DNA from: Alviniconcha marisindica
Taxonomy: Eukaryota; Mollusca; Gastropoda; Provannidae
NCBI GenBank assembly: GCA_018857735.1
Contig: JABMCL010001612.1
Coordinates: forward strand, 716,001-780,000
Length of the DNA stretch: 64,000 bases
Direction of reading: 5' to 3'
Shown here in pieces: positions 50,665 through 62,272 of this stretch (position 1 is its first letter; each line of letters starts with the position of its first letter). A model generated the notes under the pieces. The model saw only the letters and a program-made list of their open reading frames with translations. It did no database searches and was not told the DNA's origin. The translations under genes were made by a program, and so were the position numbers.

Positions 50665-50825
50665 TGGATGCAAGCTCTTTTGGGCTGTTCCGCTATGACA
50701 CTGTGAGTTTGGAACATATGCTATGTACCAAGCTTACAGTGCAGCGCCAAAATATACCCAGACACAACTGAAGCTCCTTTGGGCTGTTCCGCCATGACAC
50801 TGTGAGTTTGGAACATATGTAATAA
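50665..50825. repeat. Direct duplication of a 55-bp phrase
   Basis: 'tttgggctgttccg(c)' to 'gtgagtttggaacatatg' occurs at about 50680-50730 and 50777-50820, about 100 bases apart. No gene is seen between 50.4 and 51.7 kb; that interval is AT-rich, with C-rich DNA at 51450-51485. Confidence 0.8.
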
Positions 50826-51743
50826 TAAATAGGGTTCTTTTGAACCTTTTATCTGTTTGGATTTTGTTTCAGAACGCTAGCAATCATTGTTGTTGAAGAT
50901 TTTTATTAGCGTGTATATATTTAAGTGATACAATTGGTTCGTTTCGTGCCTCAGCAGAAACCTTAATGTTGTGTTTTTTTGGGACGCTGCTTACAAAAAA
51001 CTTTGAACTGTCCAGTCAATACCGGTTTTGGTCGTTCTGAACCATTTTTGGCAGGCGGAAATGAGTAAAAAGTTATACTTTCCGGTTTTGCCTAACAGCA
51101 TTCCACACGTATTTTTATTTGACACTGACGTGGCACGTGTATTTATTTTCTACTGACTTGTGTTACTTTGTGTCGAATTTGTCGATCTGACGTAGGTATA
51201 GTTTTACATAATTATGAGAAGCGTCTTAAAAGGTGCTGTGTCGTATTACAGTGTTTGATCGTCCTGGTGCGATCGTGTGCGGTTGACAGGACGTACAAAT
51301 CCAGTTACTTACTAACTACATGAGGATGCAATAAAGCCGTGAGTTTTTAAAGTTGTTGGTTTCTTGATGTTTGACTGTTTGGTTGAGTGATTCCTCACAC
51401 CTACCTCGTCAATGGGAATGAACGCTGTCTTTCCCTTTCAAAGGCCTCCTTCCCCCCCCTCCCCCCTCCGTCACCTCCCTCTCCCGATGCCATGACTTGC
51501 AATTATTTTCATGTTTTTTTCTTCTTCTTTTTTCTTTCTTCAAAACTGATGATAATTTGTACAGCTAATTTAATAAATAAATAAATAAATACACATGTGT
51601 GAATAATAATCAGAGTAATACTGACTTTTCAGATGCTGGTGTAATTTAAACTTCCTATACTTCCCTTTTTCTCGGTCTTTTACCCTGTCACGGATGTGGG
51701 CATTAAAAACCAGTGATTATTTTCTGCTTCTAGTCTTTATCTA

Positions 51744-51858
51744 AACAACACAGGTTATGGCATCAGCCTGTATAATGTCTGAAACACAGGCACGCACTCA
51801 ATGCCGCACGGACGCACGCGCGCGCACACACACACACAGGCGCGCGCGTACACACACG

Positions 51859-51943
<85 letters not shown>

Positions 51944-51975
51944 CGGTGTCACAATAGGAAGTAATTTCAAGTGGC
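51744..51975 (+). repeat. Duplicated segment with (GA)n, copy 1 (partner 52398-52610)
   Basis: 'aacaacacaggttatgg' through 'cgcacggacgcacgcgcgcg', a (GA)n tract (51865-51941) and 'attcggtgtcacaatagga' recur at 52398-52610. The two copies are 654 bases apart and flank the other duplicated block (51990-52385). Confidence 0.88.
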
Positions 51976-51989
51976 TTGACATTAAACAT

Positions 51990-52385
51990 CACTTCATCAT
52001 CATCATCATCATTTTTTCTCGTTTTTGTTGTTGTTGTCAATATTGTATTTTGACCCTGTATTTTGTCCCCGTGTGTGCCCGTTCATAATTGTAAAGGACC
52101 ATGAGAAAATCAGACAGGGCGTTGATGAGCGCATGATAAATGTACATTATTATTATTAATTGTCTGTAAATATAAAAAATATTTTTTAAAAAGTGCTAAA
52201 AGAAATTAAAAGGACGGGGGGGGGGGGGGAGGTGGTGGTGGGGGTGGTGAGCTGTGTGTTTGTGTGTCAGAGCGCGCGTGCGTACGTGCGTTTGAGAAGC
52301 TGTGCCATAATTTTGTTAAAGTCTGCATTAGTTCGGTGAGTCGTGTTTTTACACAGCATACTCAGTTGACGTATTGAATTGTATG
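51990..52385 (+). repeat. Duplicated segment, copy 2 (partner 50041-50440)
   Basis: See 50041. At its left it carries only the final 25 or so bases of a family R element ('gacattaaacatcacttcat' then (CATC)n), showing that the family R 3' end moved together with this block. Confidence 0.85.
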
Positions 52386-52397
52386 TCGGCTTTATCT

Positions 52398-52506
52398 AAA
52401 CAACACAGGTTATGGTATCAGCCTGCATAATGTCTTATACACAGGCACGCACTCACTGCCCTACGGACGCACGCGCGCGCGCACGCATACACACACGCAC
52501 GCACAG

Positions 52507-52584
<78 letters not shown>

Positions 52585-52610
52585 CGGTGTCACAATAGGA
52601 AGGAATTTGC
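52398..52610 (+). repeat. Duplicated segment with (GA)n, copy 2
   Basis: Partner of 51744-51975, with a (GA)n tract of similar length at 52510-52581. It is followed at 52620 by a worn copy of the short 'cgcccagtcaacc' motif. Confidence 0.88.
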
Positions 52611-52721
52611 CGGCTGTTCAGTCACGTTACGCCCAGTCAACCATGACGGTTATATAAGGGCGACTGTGACACAACAGCGGAGAGCACATATAAATATCAT
52701 TTAGTGGAAAACGAAATGACA

Positions 52722-52895
52722 TCATAGTTCAGGCGCTGTGTGAGAGTCGAGGTGGCCGTCCTGGGCTGTCCGTCCTAACGAGCCTTCTGGTTTCCGTGGA
52801 CGTAAAGAATTATTGCACCGTGCTTCGGCATTGGTCACAACTTGTCCCTAATATGTCAACTGACATCTGAGGACACTAAGCACCACTTCACCACC
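52722..52895 (+). mobile_element. Short retroposon (family R), copy with 11-bp target duplication
   Basis: Full-length family R element ('tcatagttcaggcgctgtgt' to 'gacactaagcaccacttcac' plus an ACC tail). The flanks 52711-52721 and 52896-52906 are identical (acgaaatgaca). Confidence 0.9.
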
Positions 52896-53220
52896 ACGAA
52901 ATGACAGTGATGTTCCTGTCTTGAACTGAATGTCAGTCAACTGAACATTTGCTCTTCGTGTTTGGGAAGGCAAAATCAAGAATGCATGCCATCCCAATTA
53001 TTTTAGGCGTGACTAGGTTCGACGTCCCGGAACACATTTTAATAGAACTAGCAGCCTACGTGCAGAACTTGGAAGATACGACCGTGGCTTCATCTTACAG
53101 CAGTGTTTCAATGCAATCCACCGCAATCTGTCGCAACACCTAGTCAAGGTACTGGGAATACTCAACATGGTCTATACTACAAAATTAAGACAAAAACTTA
53201 CAGCAGCTTGCCACTTGTTG

Positions 53221-53407
53221 GTTAAATTGTTTCACGCCGAGCTGTCTCCGGAGAGGTACAGGCGGCGGGGACCGAGATCCGACTGAGGAGGTGGGGTGGG
53301 GGAGGGGAGGGGGGTAGACTATGACGGCTACGGCCGGCCGCTACGTGACACCGTGCCGGTGTGAGTGTGTGTGTGTGTGTGTGTGTCAGTGTGTGTGTGT
53401 GAGTGTG

Positions 53408-53457
<50 letters not shown>

Positions 53458-53460
53458 CAT
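53221..53460. repeat. Worn dispersed repeat followed by (GT)n
   Basis: 53235-53285 resembles the sequence just before the minisatellite at 21.9 kb ('gagctgtctccgg...gggaccgagatcc' against 'gagttgtctcagg...gggactgagatcc'). An interrupted GT tract follows at 53363-53457. Confidence 0.5.
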
Positions 53461-54381
53461 GTCACCTTGTGTGTGTGTTATTTGTATGCCCATAAGCCGG
53501 AACAGGAAAAAATGAAGTAGATTAGATATTTTTGTAGCAGCGTGGGATACAAGGGAGAGCAGACGATTAAGAAAACATGAAAGACGGAAGAGTTGTCTTT
53601 CTTTGTTCTACGAAAATAAGGTGTAGCCCAAACTACTTGCAGAGAGCTTCAGATGCTGAGGCCTTTTTCTTTCCTCGCGGGTTGGGTGTGTTTTGGTGTA
53701 TAATACGCCACCGAGGAGCTATCTGCCGAAGAGGTTTGACTACCCAAGCAAATGAAGCTATGGTATGTGTTTCTTTTGATGTTGTGTCTGTGACTGGTTG
53801 ATATAAACGCCAACTTTCTTCGCTAATGATGCTCCAAAACTACACTACACGGCTTCAGTACAGTAACTTCCGTAACGTCTACTTACTGCTGGGTGTCGTA
53901 CAGAACGATCCGGCTGTGTTGACGCCTGCTCGTTGTTTGCCCCTTCATGGGCTTTGAGAATTCGTTTTGAAGTCAGTCGTTTGAAGGAAGAAACAAGACT
54001 AGTCTGTTAGAAGATTTAATTTTATGTTTTGGGGTCGAACAGGCTATTGACTGAGTATGATGATGATCCCATGATTTACGACATCAGAAGAACGAGACAT
54101 CATGTGATGCATGTTGTGTTGAGAAAGCTGTAGGCATGGTTCTAGTTCCTACTGGCATTTAGATTCGTCTGAAACAGACAGTCAGTGGTCATGGATACTT
54201 TTTGGCCAGATGTTTCCACCCTTTCCCCATTCTCTTCACCACCGCCCACCCCATTTAGATTTGTTTTAAGACTGATTTATATTTTGTTCAAATTATTGGG
54301 AGCAGTCATAACCTCTCAGTGATTCTTCTTCTGCTGTAACATAACGGTACCTGTGTGTATGTGTGTGTGTGTGTTGGGTGT

Positions 54382-54412
<31 letters not shown>

Positions 54413-57200
54413 TATTTTTAGCACTACTACTACTGTACTACTACTAGTCATTTGGCCTTATCGTGGTAAGTTGGATTGGATCTTAACTTCTTGGGCAATG
54501 GTATTATTAGGGTGTGCTTTGCAGATATGCAGCAAGACAGCCTCTGGTTAGTCTGCATAAGTGTTTATGTAGAAGAACTGAATAAAAAACTTCACCTCAA
54601 ACAGGAATCAAACCCATGGTTTCATGGATTAGCAGATTCATGTACATGTATTAACCAGTAGGCAATTTTAACCCCTGTAACTTTGGCTTTTTTTCAAACT
54701 CTATTTCCATTGAAGAAAGATCACCACCAGTGGCGATGCGGTGGAGAGCTATCATCTTTTTATTCCTGAGTGGTTGTCAATTAATGAATTATGTTTTATT
54801 CTTTTAAGTGATCATGATTGACAGCAACCTTTTCCTAGGAAATTTTATGAACTCCTCTACTGATTATGGTTACCCGTTACTGTATACTTTTTTATGATTA
54901 GGACAATTTATTTATTTCCATATTTGGAGAGGAAAAATTGTTTACATTAAGAGTTTATGTTTGATGACTGTTGTGGGCTAAGTTTAAGTTCAGTCTTATT
55001 ATTATTTTAAAATTTTGCCAGAGCTCTGTTAAACTCTTTTGAGCTTTACACTTTCATTCCTGTTTTGATGACCTGATTTAATTTTAAGGTCATGGCAGCA
55101 TCACAAATAGTGTTTTCCTTCCCTAAGTTGCAAGTTCTTGTCTGATTAGACTGTAAAGTAATCAAAGTAACCATGTGACTGTTACAATAGCCAAACATAT
55201 GTGCAAAGTCGTGTGTGTCAGTATAAACATAATAATAGCATTACTTATTGATTTACTGCAATTTGATCATGTGTACACACACATTGTCATAAATTTATCT
55301 CTAATGCAATTTGATCTCATACATGTACACATAAATGATAAAACTTCATCATAAAGTTTTCTGTCATCTAGACTGTGTGAAAATGAAAAATAAACACATT
55401 TTATAATCAGACCTATTAAGAGATCATATCTTAGAATTAGGTGGCCTTCTGGAGAATATTAATTTGCTTGCACTGTGACTGTGTCTTCTGCCAACAAAAT
55501 GTTAATCCCATGCATTCTGTGGATTTTGTTTCTTCTGTTATTACTAGAAATGTTTTGAAGAGAGAGAGAGAGAGGGAGAGAGCAAATTTCTGTCAGCTGA
55601 TTGTGAGAGGGAGACAGTTTCAATGGAAGACAATGTTGGAAGGGATAGTAAACATATTTCCCCCACAGTAAGGTCTTACCTAACTAACTTGAAGGGTCTT
55701 GTGATAATTGCCTTCTTACATGCAATAATAGATTAATACATGTATGCATACATGTATTACAAGTTTGTACTAATTGTAGTAACAAGCATAATGTATTCAT
55801 GGGGCACAACTGACACATTTCCTGATTTGGCCAAAATGTAATTTATGCAGACTTTGGGATGCTGTCGCCCTGATGTAACCGTGCCGGTTGACTGGGCGTA
55901 AAACACCAACTTACTTACTTGGGATGCTGACATGGCTAGTTTTCATGACATTTGCCAATTTGAGAATTTCAAGGTGAGAAGATGAGGTTACAATGGAAAG
56001 TTCCAATGCTCCATTTTGGAATCTGAGTCAGTTGAGCATTTGTTCTTCTTGCTGAAGTTATTCTTGGAAGCTGTGAGATTGTTCAGTCTGTGCCAGATGA
56101 TACCTGTTTATAATTTTACAGTCACATTAATGTCCTGTTTGATTGACAGTGACCACATTTTAAGGTCACAGTAGTACCAGAAACTAAGTCAAAGGTAAGC
56201 TAAGTACAGTGTCATGTAACAAGGAAGTTACTACTTCCCCCCCTTTACTTTTGCTATGAGTATGATTTCTTTTACCAAAACTATAGACCTGCTGTATTTT
56301 GTGTTCAACGCTGCTGTCTTCATCCAACTCTGCTGCCCATTTTAAGCTGTGTAAATTAAGCGTTGCCTAGTTAGAATGCTCATGTGTGCTGGTGCCTCTG
56401 TGTGTGTGTGTGTGTGTGTGTGTGAGTGCGTGCATGTGTGTGTGTGTGTGTGTTTAGAATAGTCTCTATGGACAAGATTTTGCACTATATAAATACTTTA
56501 ATTATTATTATGATTGCATCCCTTGTTTTTGTTTGTTTTTGTGTTACAGCGTGAGTGTTTGTACATGTATGATACATACATGTAGACAAATGTGTGCATT
56601 GGGTGTTACTTGTTAGCTCATAGGTCTGGCATTTGAGTGTGAATCAACTTAGCACAAATTGCTCTCCTTGTGTTCAAGATAACTTTAGGTTTAACTTTAA
56701 GACAGTGGTTAAAAAGTAATCACATATAATTTGTATTGGTGAATTTTTGGACACAATTACAGACTTGGACTAAGACAGTGTGAGACATTTGCGGTGGTTA
56801 TGAGTTAAGTTCCAGATGGTGATCAGTAGAAAGGTAGAACAGATCAAGGATTATTGCACTTGTGAATTCCTTATTGCTCAGGGATCAAGGATCACAGAAA
56901 ACTGTCTTAACAATGTTAACCATTTTATTGCATTACACTGAGCTTTAATTTTTGTAGTGGAGCTTTAATTTTTGCAGTGGAGCTTTAATTTTTACAGTGG
57001 ATGTGAGTGTTTTAGATTTTTACCAAAAGAGTGGGCTGTCTTATCCCCAGCAAAGCATCAGTGCATGATGTAGGGGAAGTGGTACTGGTACTGTGGTAGT
57101 GACTACAGCCTCCACGCATATTATGCAATTATGGGCAAGTACCAAGTGCTATGAATGCAAAGAAGTTTTAACAGAGGCTTGGAGTGGCCCTCCAAAACCA
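53461..57200. other. No gene recognised; scattered repeat remnants
   Basis: Mostly unique-looking AT-rich sequence. A GT and poly-G stretch is at 54356-54412. A worn tRNA-type SINE head is on the minus strand at about 54680-54595 (A-like 'gcctactggttaatacatg', B-like 'gggtttgattcc'). A short 3' tail motif is at 55866-55922. A copy of the 11645 repeat is at 56378-56510. Three 'ggagctttaatttttg' units lie at 56939-57000. No open frame here has splice context or a recognisable domain. Confidence 0.5.
55866..55922 (+). repeat. Short dispersed motif with (ACTT)n tail
   Basis: 'gccctgatgtaaccg', 'ggttgactgggcgtaaaac' and 'accaacttacttactt' in order. Other copies: 60966-61025 and 63580-63640 on plus; 52620-52665, 57223-57275 and 61394-61440 in reverse. 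It looks like the 3' end of a SINE or LINE family recognised as a priming tail. Confidence 0.75.
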
Positions 57201-57662
57201 CAGGGGGGTGGGGGGGGGGGGGTAAGTAAGTAACTTGGTGTTTTATGCCCAGTCAACCAGTAGGGTTATATGGGGGGGGGAGGGGGGGGGGGCATTTTAA
57301 TATGAGTCCACTGCTAAAACAACAGCATTAATGGTCTTGGTGTGGTATGAGTCAGTGACACTTGGTCTTGGTAAATCCACCCAAGCATCTCTGTATTTAA
57401 CACCCCCCCTCCCCGCCCCCCCCTCCCACCCACCAACACCTTGGAGATAACAAAACTACTTCATTTTATGACCTATGCCCCTCCCCCAACTTCCTGTCAA
57501 TTTTTGTCAAAGTGTACGGCCAGTTCAAAAACCTCTCCTACTCTGTCACAGTTGTATGCACTAAAGGAAGTGTCCAACTGTGAAAATGCAACGCGTCTCA
57601 AAAGAAAGAATCAATACGAAAACGTCCATGCTGTTCACTGACATTGTGTTTCGAAAAAGTTG

Positions 57663-57864
57663 ATTAATTTTGTTTCGAACGTAATATTGTTGACGTTTTA
57701 TCTCTCGCTCACGTGAGTGGTTTAGTGCTCTGACTCAACAGACACGCGTAGTCGGTGTGCACCTTAATTTTGTTTGGAACATAATATTGTTGACGTTTTA
57801 TCTCTCGCTCACGTGAGTGGTTTAGTGCACTGACTCAACAGACACGCGTAGTCGGTGTGCACAC
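57663..57864. repeat. 100-bp tandem duplication containing a CTCACGTGAG palindrome
   Basis: Two nearly identical units (57663-57764 and 57765-57864) share 'aatattgttgacgtttta', 'tctctcgctcacgtgagtgg' and 'gacacgcgtagtcggtgtgc'. Each holds a perfect 10-bp E-box palindrome. Confidence 0.88.
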
Positions 57865-58110
57865 AGACTGCTATGGGGCAAGAATGATACACACTTTAGC
57901 CACACAACTCTGCTGCCTTCGGAGACGCAGTTTGTGTGTATCACTGACAGCCCACCTCTGATCTTTCACCATAGCGTTAGTATAAATTGTGTATCATAGT
58001 TCTGTGGGGGTTCTAAACGAAGGTGTTACAGTGTTGCCGAAGTGTCCAATACAAAATCAGTATGCTTATAAAATATAAATATTATGTGTACATGTTTAGA
58101 ATCAGTGGGA

Positions 58111-58142
<32 letters not shown>

Positions 58143-58170
<28 letters not shown>

Positions 58171-58780
58171 GAGGCACCCGCACACACAGTCTGACTATAC
58201 AAAGCAAAATATACACAGCTTAAAACGGTCAGAACAATACAATACCACAAAAAGTGATTTCAACTCGCCCCCCACCCCCCTTTCCGCACCACAAACATAC
58301 ATTCCTTCACTCTTTGAGACGTTTCTTTTGTGCGCCTGTGGGTGTGGGTGTTGTAATGTTACACTATAACGCAGCTAGAGCGCCCAGGCGGCAGATGGGC
58401 GCTCTATAAATCCTCTTTTATTATTATCATGTTGCGTCATAGTTCAGGAGCTGTGTGAAAGTCGAGGTGGCCGTCCTGAGCTGTCCGTCCTAACGAGCCT
58501 TCTGGTTTCCGTGGACGTAAAGCTATATTGAACCATGCTTCGGCATTGGTCTCAGCTTGTCCCTAATATGTCAACTGACATCTGAGGACATTAAGCAACA
58601 CTACCTACCTATCATGTTGCGGGTACCCACACTTCGCCCGGACCGCATAGTAAATCCACTGTGACTTCCCTGAGTCCAGGGTGATTGTATGCGCGCTGGG
58701 CTGTAACCTAGTGGCCGCCTGCACGTTTGGCAGTAAGTAACTTACCATGGCGCTTAACGACGAATACAGTATTGACGAAT
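58143..58780 (+). repeat. Dispersed unit U, copy 1, interrupted by a retroposon
   Basis: An AC tract, then 'ggcacccgcacacacagtct', 'cttaaaacggtcagaacaat', 'cggcagatgggcgctctata', and, after the insertion at 58437-58609, 'gggtacccacacttcgcccg' to 'cgacgaatacagtattgacg'. Copy 2 at 59800-60370 has the same order without the insertion. Confidence 0.85.
58437..58609 (+). mobile_element. Short retroposon (family R), copy with 12-bp target duplication and an empty-site paralogue
   Basis: Full-length element with an (ACCT)n tail, flanked by identical 12-mers at 58425-58436 and 58610-58621 (tatcatgttgcg). The paralogous unit at about 60190 reads 'ttattatgttgcgtgcg' with no element, which is the pre-insertion state. 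Confidence 0.92.
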
Positions 58781-59439
58781 ACAGTATGTGTACATGTTTA
58801 GAATCAGTGGGACATCTCTCTCTCTCTCTCTCTCTCTCGCTTCTTTCTCTCTCTTATGCGTGACAGTAATTTTAGAAATAAATCTAAACCTGATCGCTCG
58901 GAGGGTGGAAAGAATGCTCGGGGGCGTGAGTAGGAAGGGTGGGGGTGGGGGGCAAGACACAGCAGTAATACAAAGTTCACTAGGCTGGCAGATCTATAAC
59001 CAGGCGACAGATCTGAGGACTTCGAGGAGGCGGACGAAGTACACGCTGCTCTTGTTCAAGTTTTGTGACCTCGTCTGTGTCCGTGTCCCTGTCAAAGCCC
59101 TCAGTCAGTCAGTGTCAGCAGTGCCAGTACAGAGTGCAGGCTTCTGGGTCAGACACACCAGTGGGGTCAGACTTCAAGTTGAAATGCTTGTCTGAACCAC
59201 AGGCACTGGACTGCTCTCCTGACTGACAGAAGTTGTGGTTATTTTCACTTGTCTTTTTTCTCGGCGGTGGTGATGAAAGAGATCGTTGGAATAACGCCGT
59301 ACATGTACTCAGTAGGTTCAGATTGTGGAAGACGAATCACTGGTTTGTCTCAACATTTTATTTTTATTTTTTTATTTTTGTAAAATGGAGAAGAAGAAGA
59401 AGAAGAAAGAAAGAAAAATGATGCAAGCTCTTCATTGGT

Positions 59440-59735
59440 GACCGGTTCAAGCCGGAATTGACTGCAAACTGTCTGCTGTCACAACTTCTCTGACTCATCT
59501 CTTGCCTACTTTTCAGACCTTCTTACTGTGTACAGGTGCCCCTTCCGGGCAGCTTTGTTCTTCTGCAGACACACGGATACTTTGTATCCCCCACGTTAGA
59601 ACCTTTGGCCGACACAGTTTCTCCTACTGTGCTCCAAAGCAGTGGAGTTCACTCCCTTCTGACATCCGTCACATTCAATCCTCCCACGCCCACAAAACTG
59701 CGTTAAGCGCTCACCTAAATAATATAAATTAAAAA
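59440..59735 (+). mobile_element. LINE 3' fragment: C-terminus of reverse-transcriptase ORF
   Basis: The plus strand reads, with one frame change, RCPFRAALFFCRHTDTLCIP then RTFGRHSFSYCAPKQWSSLP, SDIRHIQSSHAHKTALSAHL and a stop. This is the typical C-terminal signature of CR1/RTE/L2-type LINE proteins. A short A-rich tail follows near 59730. Only about 300 bases remain. Confidence 0.8.
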
Positions 59736-59737
59736 AA

Positions 59738-59805
59738 AGAAGAAGTATTTTTAAAGCGCAAAATCTTGTCCCTAGAGACTATTCTAAGCGCGCGCGCGCG
59801 CACAC

Positions 59806-59877
<72 letters not shown>

Positions 59878-60043
59878 CACCCGCACACACAGTCTGACTA
59901 TACAAAGCGAAATATACACAGCTTAAAACGGTCAGAACAATACAATACCACAAAAAGTGATTTCAACTCGCCCCCCACCCCGCCTTTCCGCACCACAAAC
60001 ATACATTCCTTCACTCCTCGATACGTTTTTTCTGTGCGCCCGT

Positions 60044-60116
<73 letters not shown>

Positions 60117-60370
60117 GTAATGTTACACTGTAACGTAACTAGAGCGCCCAGGCGGCAGATGGGCGCTCTATAAATCCTCTTTTATTATTATGTTGCGTGC
60201 GAGCTCGGTTCCCACGGGTACCCACACTTCGCCCGGACCGCATAGTAAATCCACTGTGACTTCCCTGAGTCCAGGGTGATTGTATGCGCGCTGGGCTGTA
60301 ACCTAGTGGCCGCCTGCACGTTTGGCAGTAAGTAACTTACCATGGTGCATAACGACGAATACAGTATTGA
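59738..60370 (+). repeat. Dispersed unit U, copy 2 (uninterrupted)
   Basis: Starts with a reverse copy of the 11645-type repeat ('aaaatcttgtccctagagac'), a (CG)n(CA)n tract at 59789-59876, the shared core, a (GT)n tract at 60047-60116, and ends 'cgacgaatacagtattga'. It contains the empty insertion site of family R at about 60190. Confidence 0.85.
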
Positions 60371-61745
60371 TTTATGCCTATATCATTATTATTTTTGAGG
60401 TTTTAATGTATCCATGTTTATTGATGTTGTAAAGCGTGGTGTGCTCAACCTTGTTGGTGAGATACGGCGCTAGAGAAGTGACCGCTAGTACAGTAGCAGC
60501 TTTTTTCTTTTCTTTTTTTCTTCTTTTTTTAAATCATAAGCGAAGTGACAATTCTGATTACCCATGTCCGTACTTCGAGAGTAAATACCCATATAGGCTT
60601 CTATTCTAACGTTGACAACTCTTTCACGTGTTGGAATTTATCCATGAAGCTGTGTAAGTTATTCCTCTGAGTTTTGTGCCCCCCCCCCCCCCCCCCCCAA
60701 ATAAAATAAAATAAAAATCCTTTAAAAAAAAGAGATGTACAAACTTCAGCCCTTATTCGTAGGTCGTAAATTACTAGACAGACTGTCTCCTCAGACGTTT
60801 TGGTGCTGGTGATAAATCGTCCAGTGCGCGTGATTGGGAACAAATAATGACTGTTCTTCACACGAACCGTATGGGGAACTCGCACTGTCACAGGCTATGA
60901 CGCACGGACAGTACAACCAAAAAGCGAAGTGCCGTGGAAGGGAAATCGGCTATGAATATGGACATCGCCCTGATATAACCGCACTGGTTGACTGGGCGTA
61001 AAACACCAACTTACTTACTTACTTACATGAATTCGGACCTCACCTTCCAAGGTTCTTGAAACAGCGCAGCAAAAAAAAAGAAAAAAAAGAGAAAAAAGTA
61101 GTCATAATAGAGGAAATAACTGAGCAGCTGTGACAGTAGTTGTTCATGAACTTTGACTTTGCCCGCGAATGTTCATAAAATAGAAAAAAACAAAAGAAAA
61201 AAAGAAGAGAGAGAGAGAGTACTGCGTTACTCGAAAACTTCAGTACTCAAGGATAGCAGCGTTAGGTCCATTTGGACCTATCGAACAGCCAGTCCTTGCT
61301 ATACTACAAACACAAATAAGCATGGCTATACCACAAAGAGATACTATAAGTACGAATAAGCAATTGAGAGAGAGATAGAGATAGAGAGAGAGAGTAACTT
61401 GGTCTTTTACGCCCAGTCAACTATTGCGGTTATATCAGGGCTAAGAGAGAGAGAGGGAGAGAGAGAGGAGTAAAGTGGGGGGGGGGAGGCGAAAACACGA
61501 TAGGATTCACAATTAAGAATGATGACAACAGCAAACCGAGCCAGTGCCAAAGGGTGCTCCCATATCCACTTGGACTTTTTCAACAAGCACAGCAGATCTA
61601 ACACACACTGTACATAAAGTAATTAATATAATATTAAAGAAAATATGTATGAATTAGCGACCGGCACGTAGGACCCTCGTGTCCCTAGCAGTCTTCACAC
61701 CAAGTTTCGTCTCAATAGCTTCAGAGGGACGAGCGCCAAATCATT
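60371..61745. other. No gene recognised; short-motif copies and A/G-rich DNA
   Basis: Contains a poly-C run at 60679, copies of the short tail motif at 60966 and (reverse) 61394, and A- or GA-rich stretches at 61065-61215 and 61370-61485. Open frames are short and low-complexity. Confidence 0.5.
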
Positions 61746-61754
61746 CATGGCGTT

Positions 61755-61917
61755 GACAGACAGGCGGACGGACAGACAGACGGACCGACAGACAGACAGG
61801 CGGACAGACAGACGGACAGACGGGCGGGCGGGCGGGCGGACAGACAGACAGGCGGACGGACCGACGGACAGACAGGCGGACAGGCAGACGGACAGACAGA
61901 CAGGCGGGCGGGCGGAC

Positions 61918-61958
<41 letters not shown>

Positions 61959-62046
61959 GGTGGACGGACAGACAGGCAGGCAGACAGACAGGCGGGCGGG
62001 CGGGCGGGTGGGCGGACGGACGGACGGACGGACGGACGGACGGACG

Positions 62047-62134
<88 letters not shown>

Positions 62135-62272
62135 GGCGGGCGGACAGGCGGGCGGACGGACGGACAGACAGGCTGTCGGACAGATGGACAGACATACGGA
62201 CGGACAGACAGGTGGACGGACGGACAGACAGGCGGACGGACGGACGGACAGACAGGCGGACAAAGAGACAGA
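61755..62272. repeat. 0.5-kb compound tetranucleotide tract (GACA/GACG/GGCG)
   Basis: About 130 four-base units in which GACA, GACG and GGCG runs alternate in blocks (pure GACG at about 62013-62050, pure GACA at 62050-62133). Both strands give 110-210 residue Cys/Leu/Ser/Val or Arg/Thr/Asp/Gln ORFs as by-products. Confidence 0.95.

Larger units (their letters stand above)
58085..58842. repeat. Segment bracketed by a 38-bp direct repeat plus (CT)n
   Basis: 'tgtgtacatgtttagaatca' followed by 'gtgggacatctctctc' occurs at 58085-58140 and at 58787-58837. The DNA between is a copy of the dispersed unit also present at 59870-60360. The bracketing repeat could be an unusually long target duplication or the product of unequal exchange. 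Confidence 0.75.
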
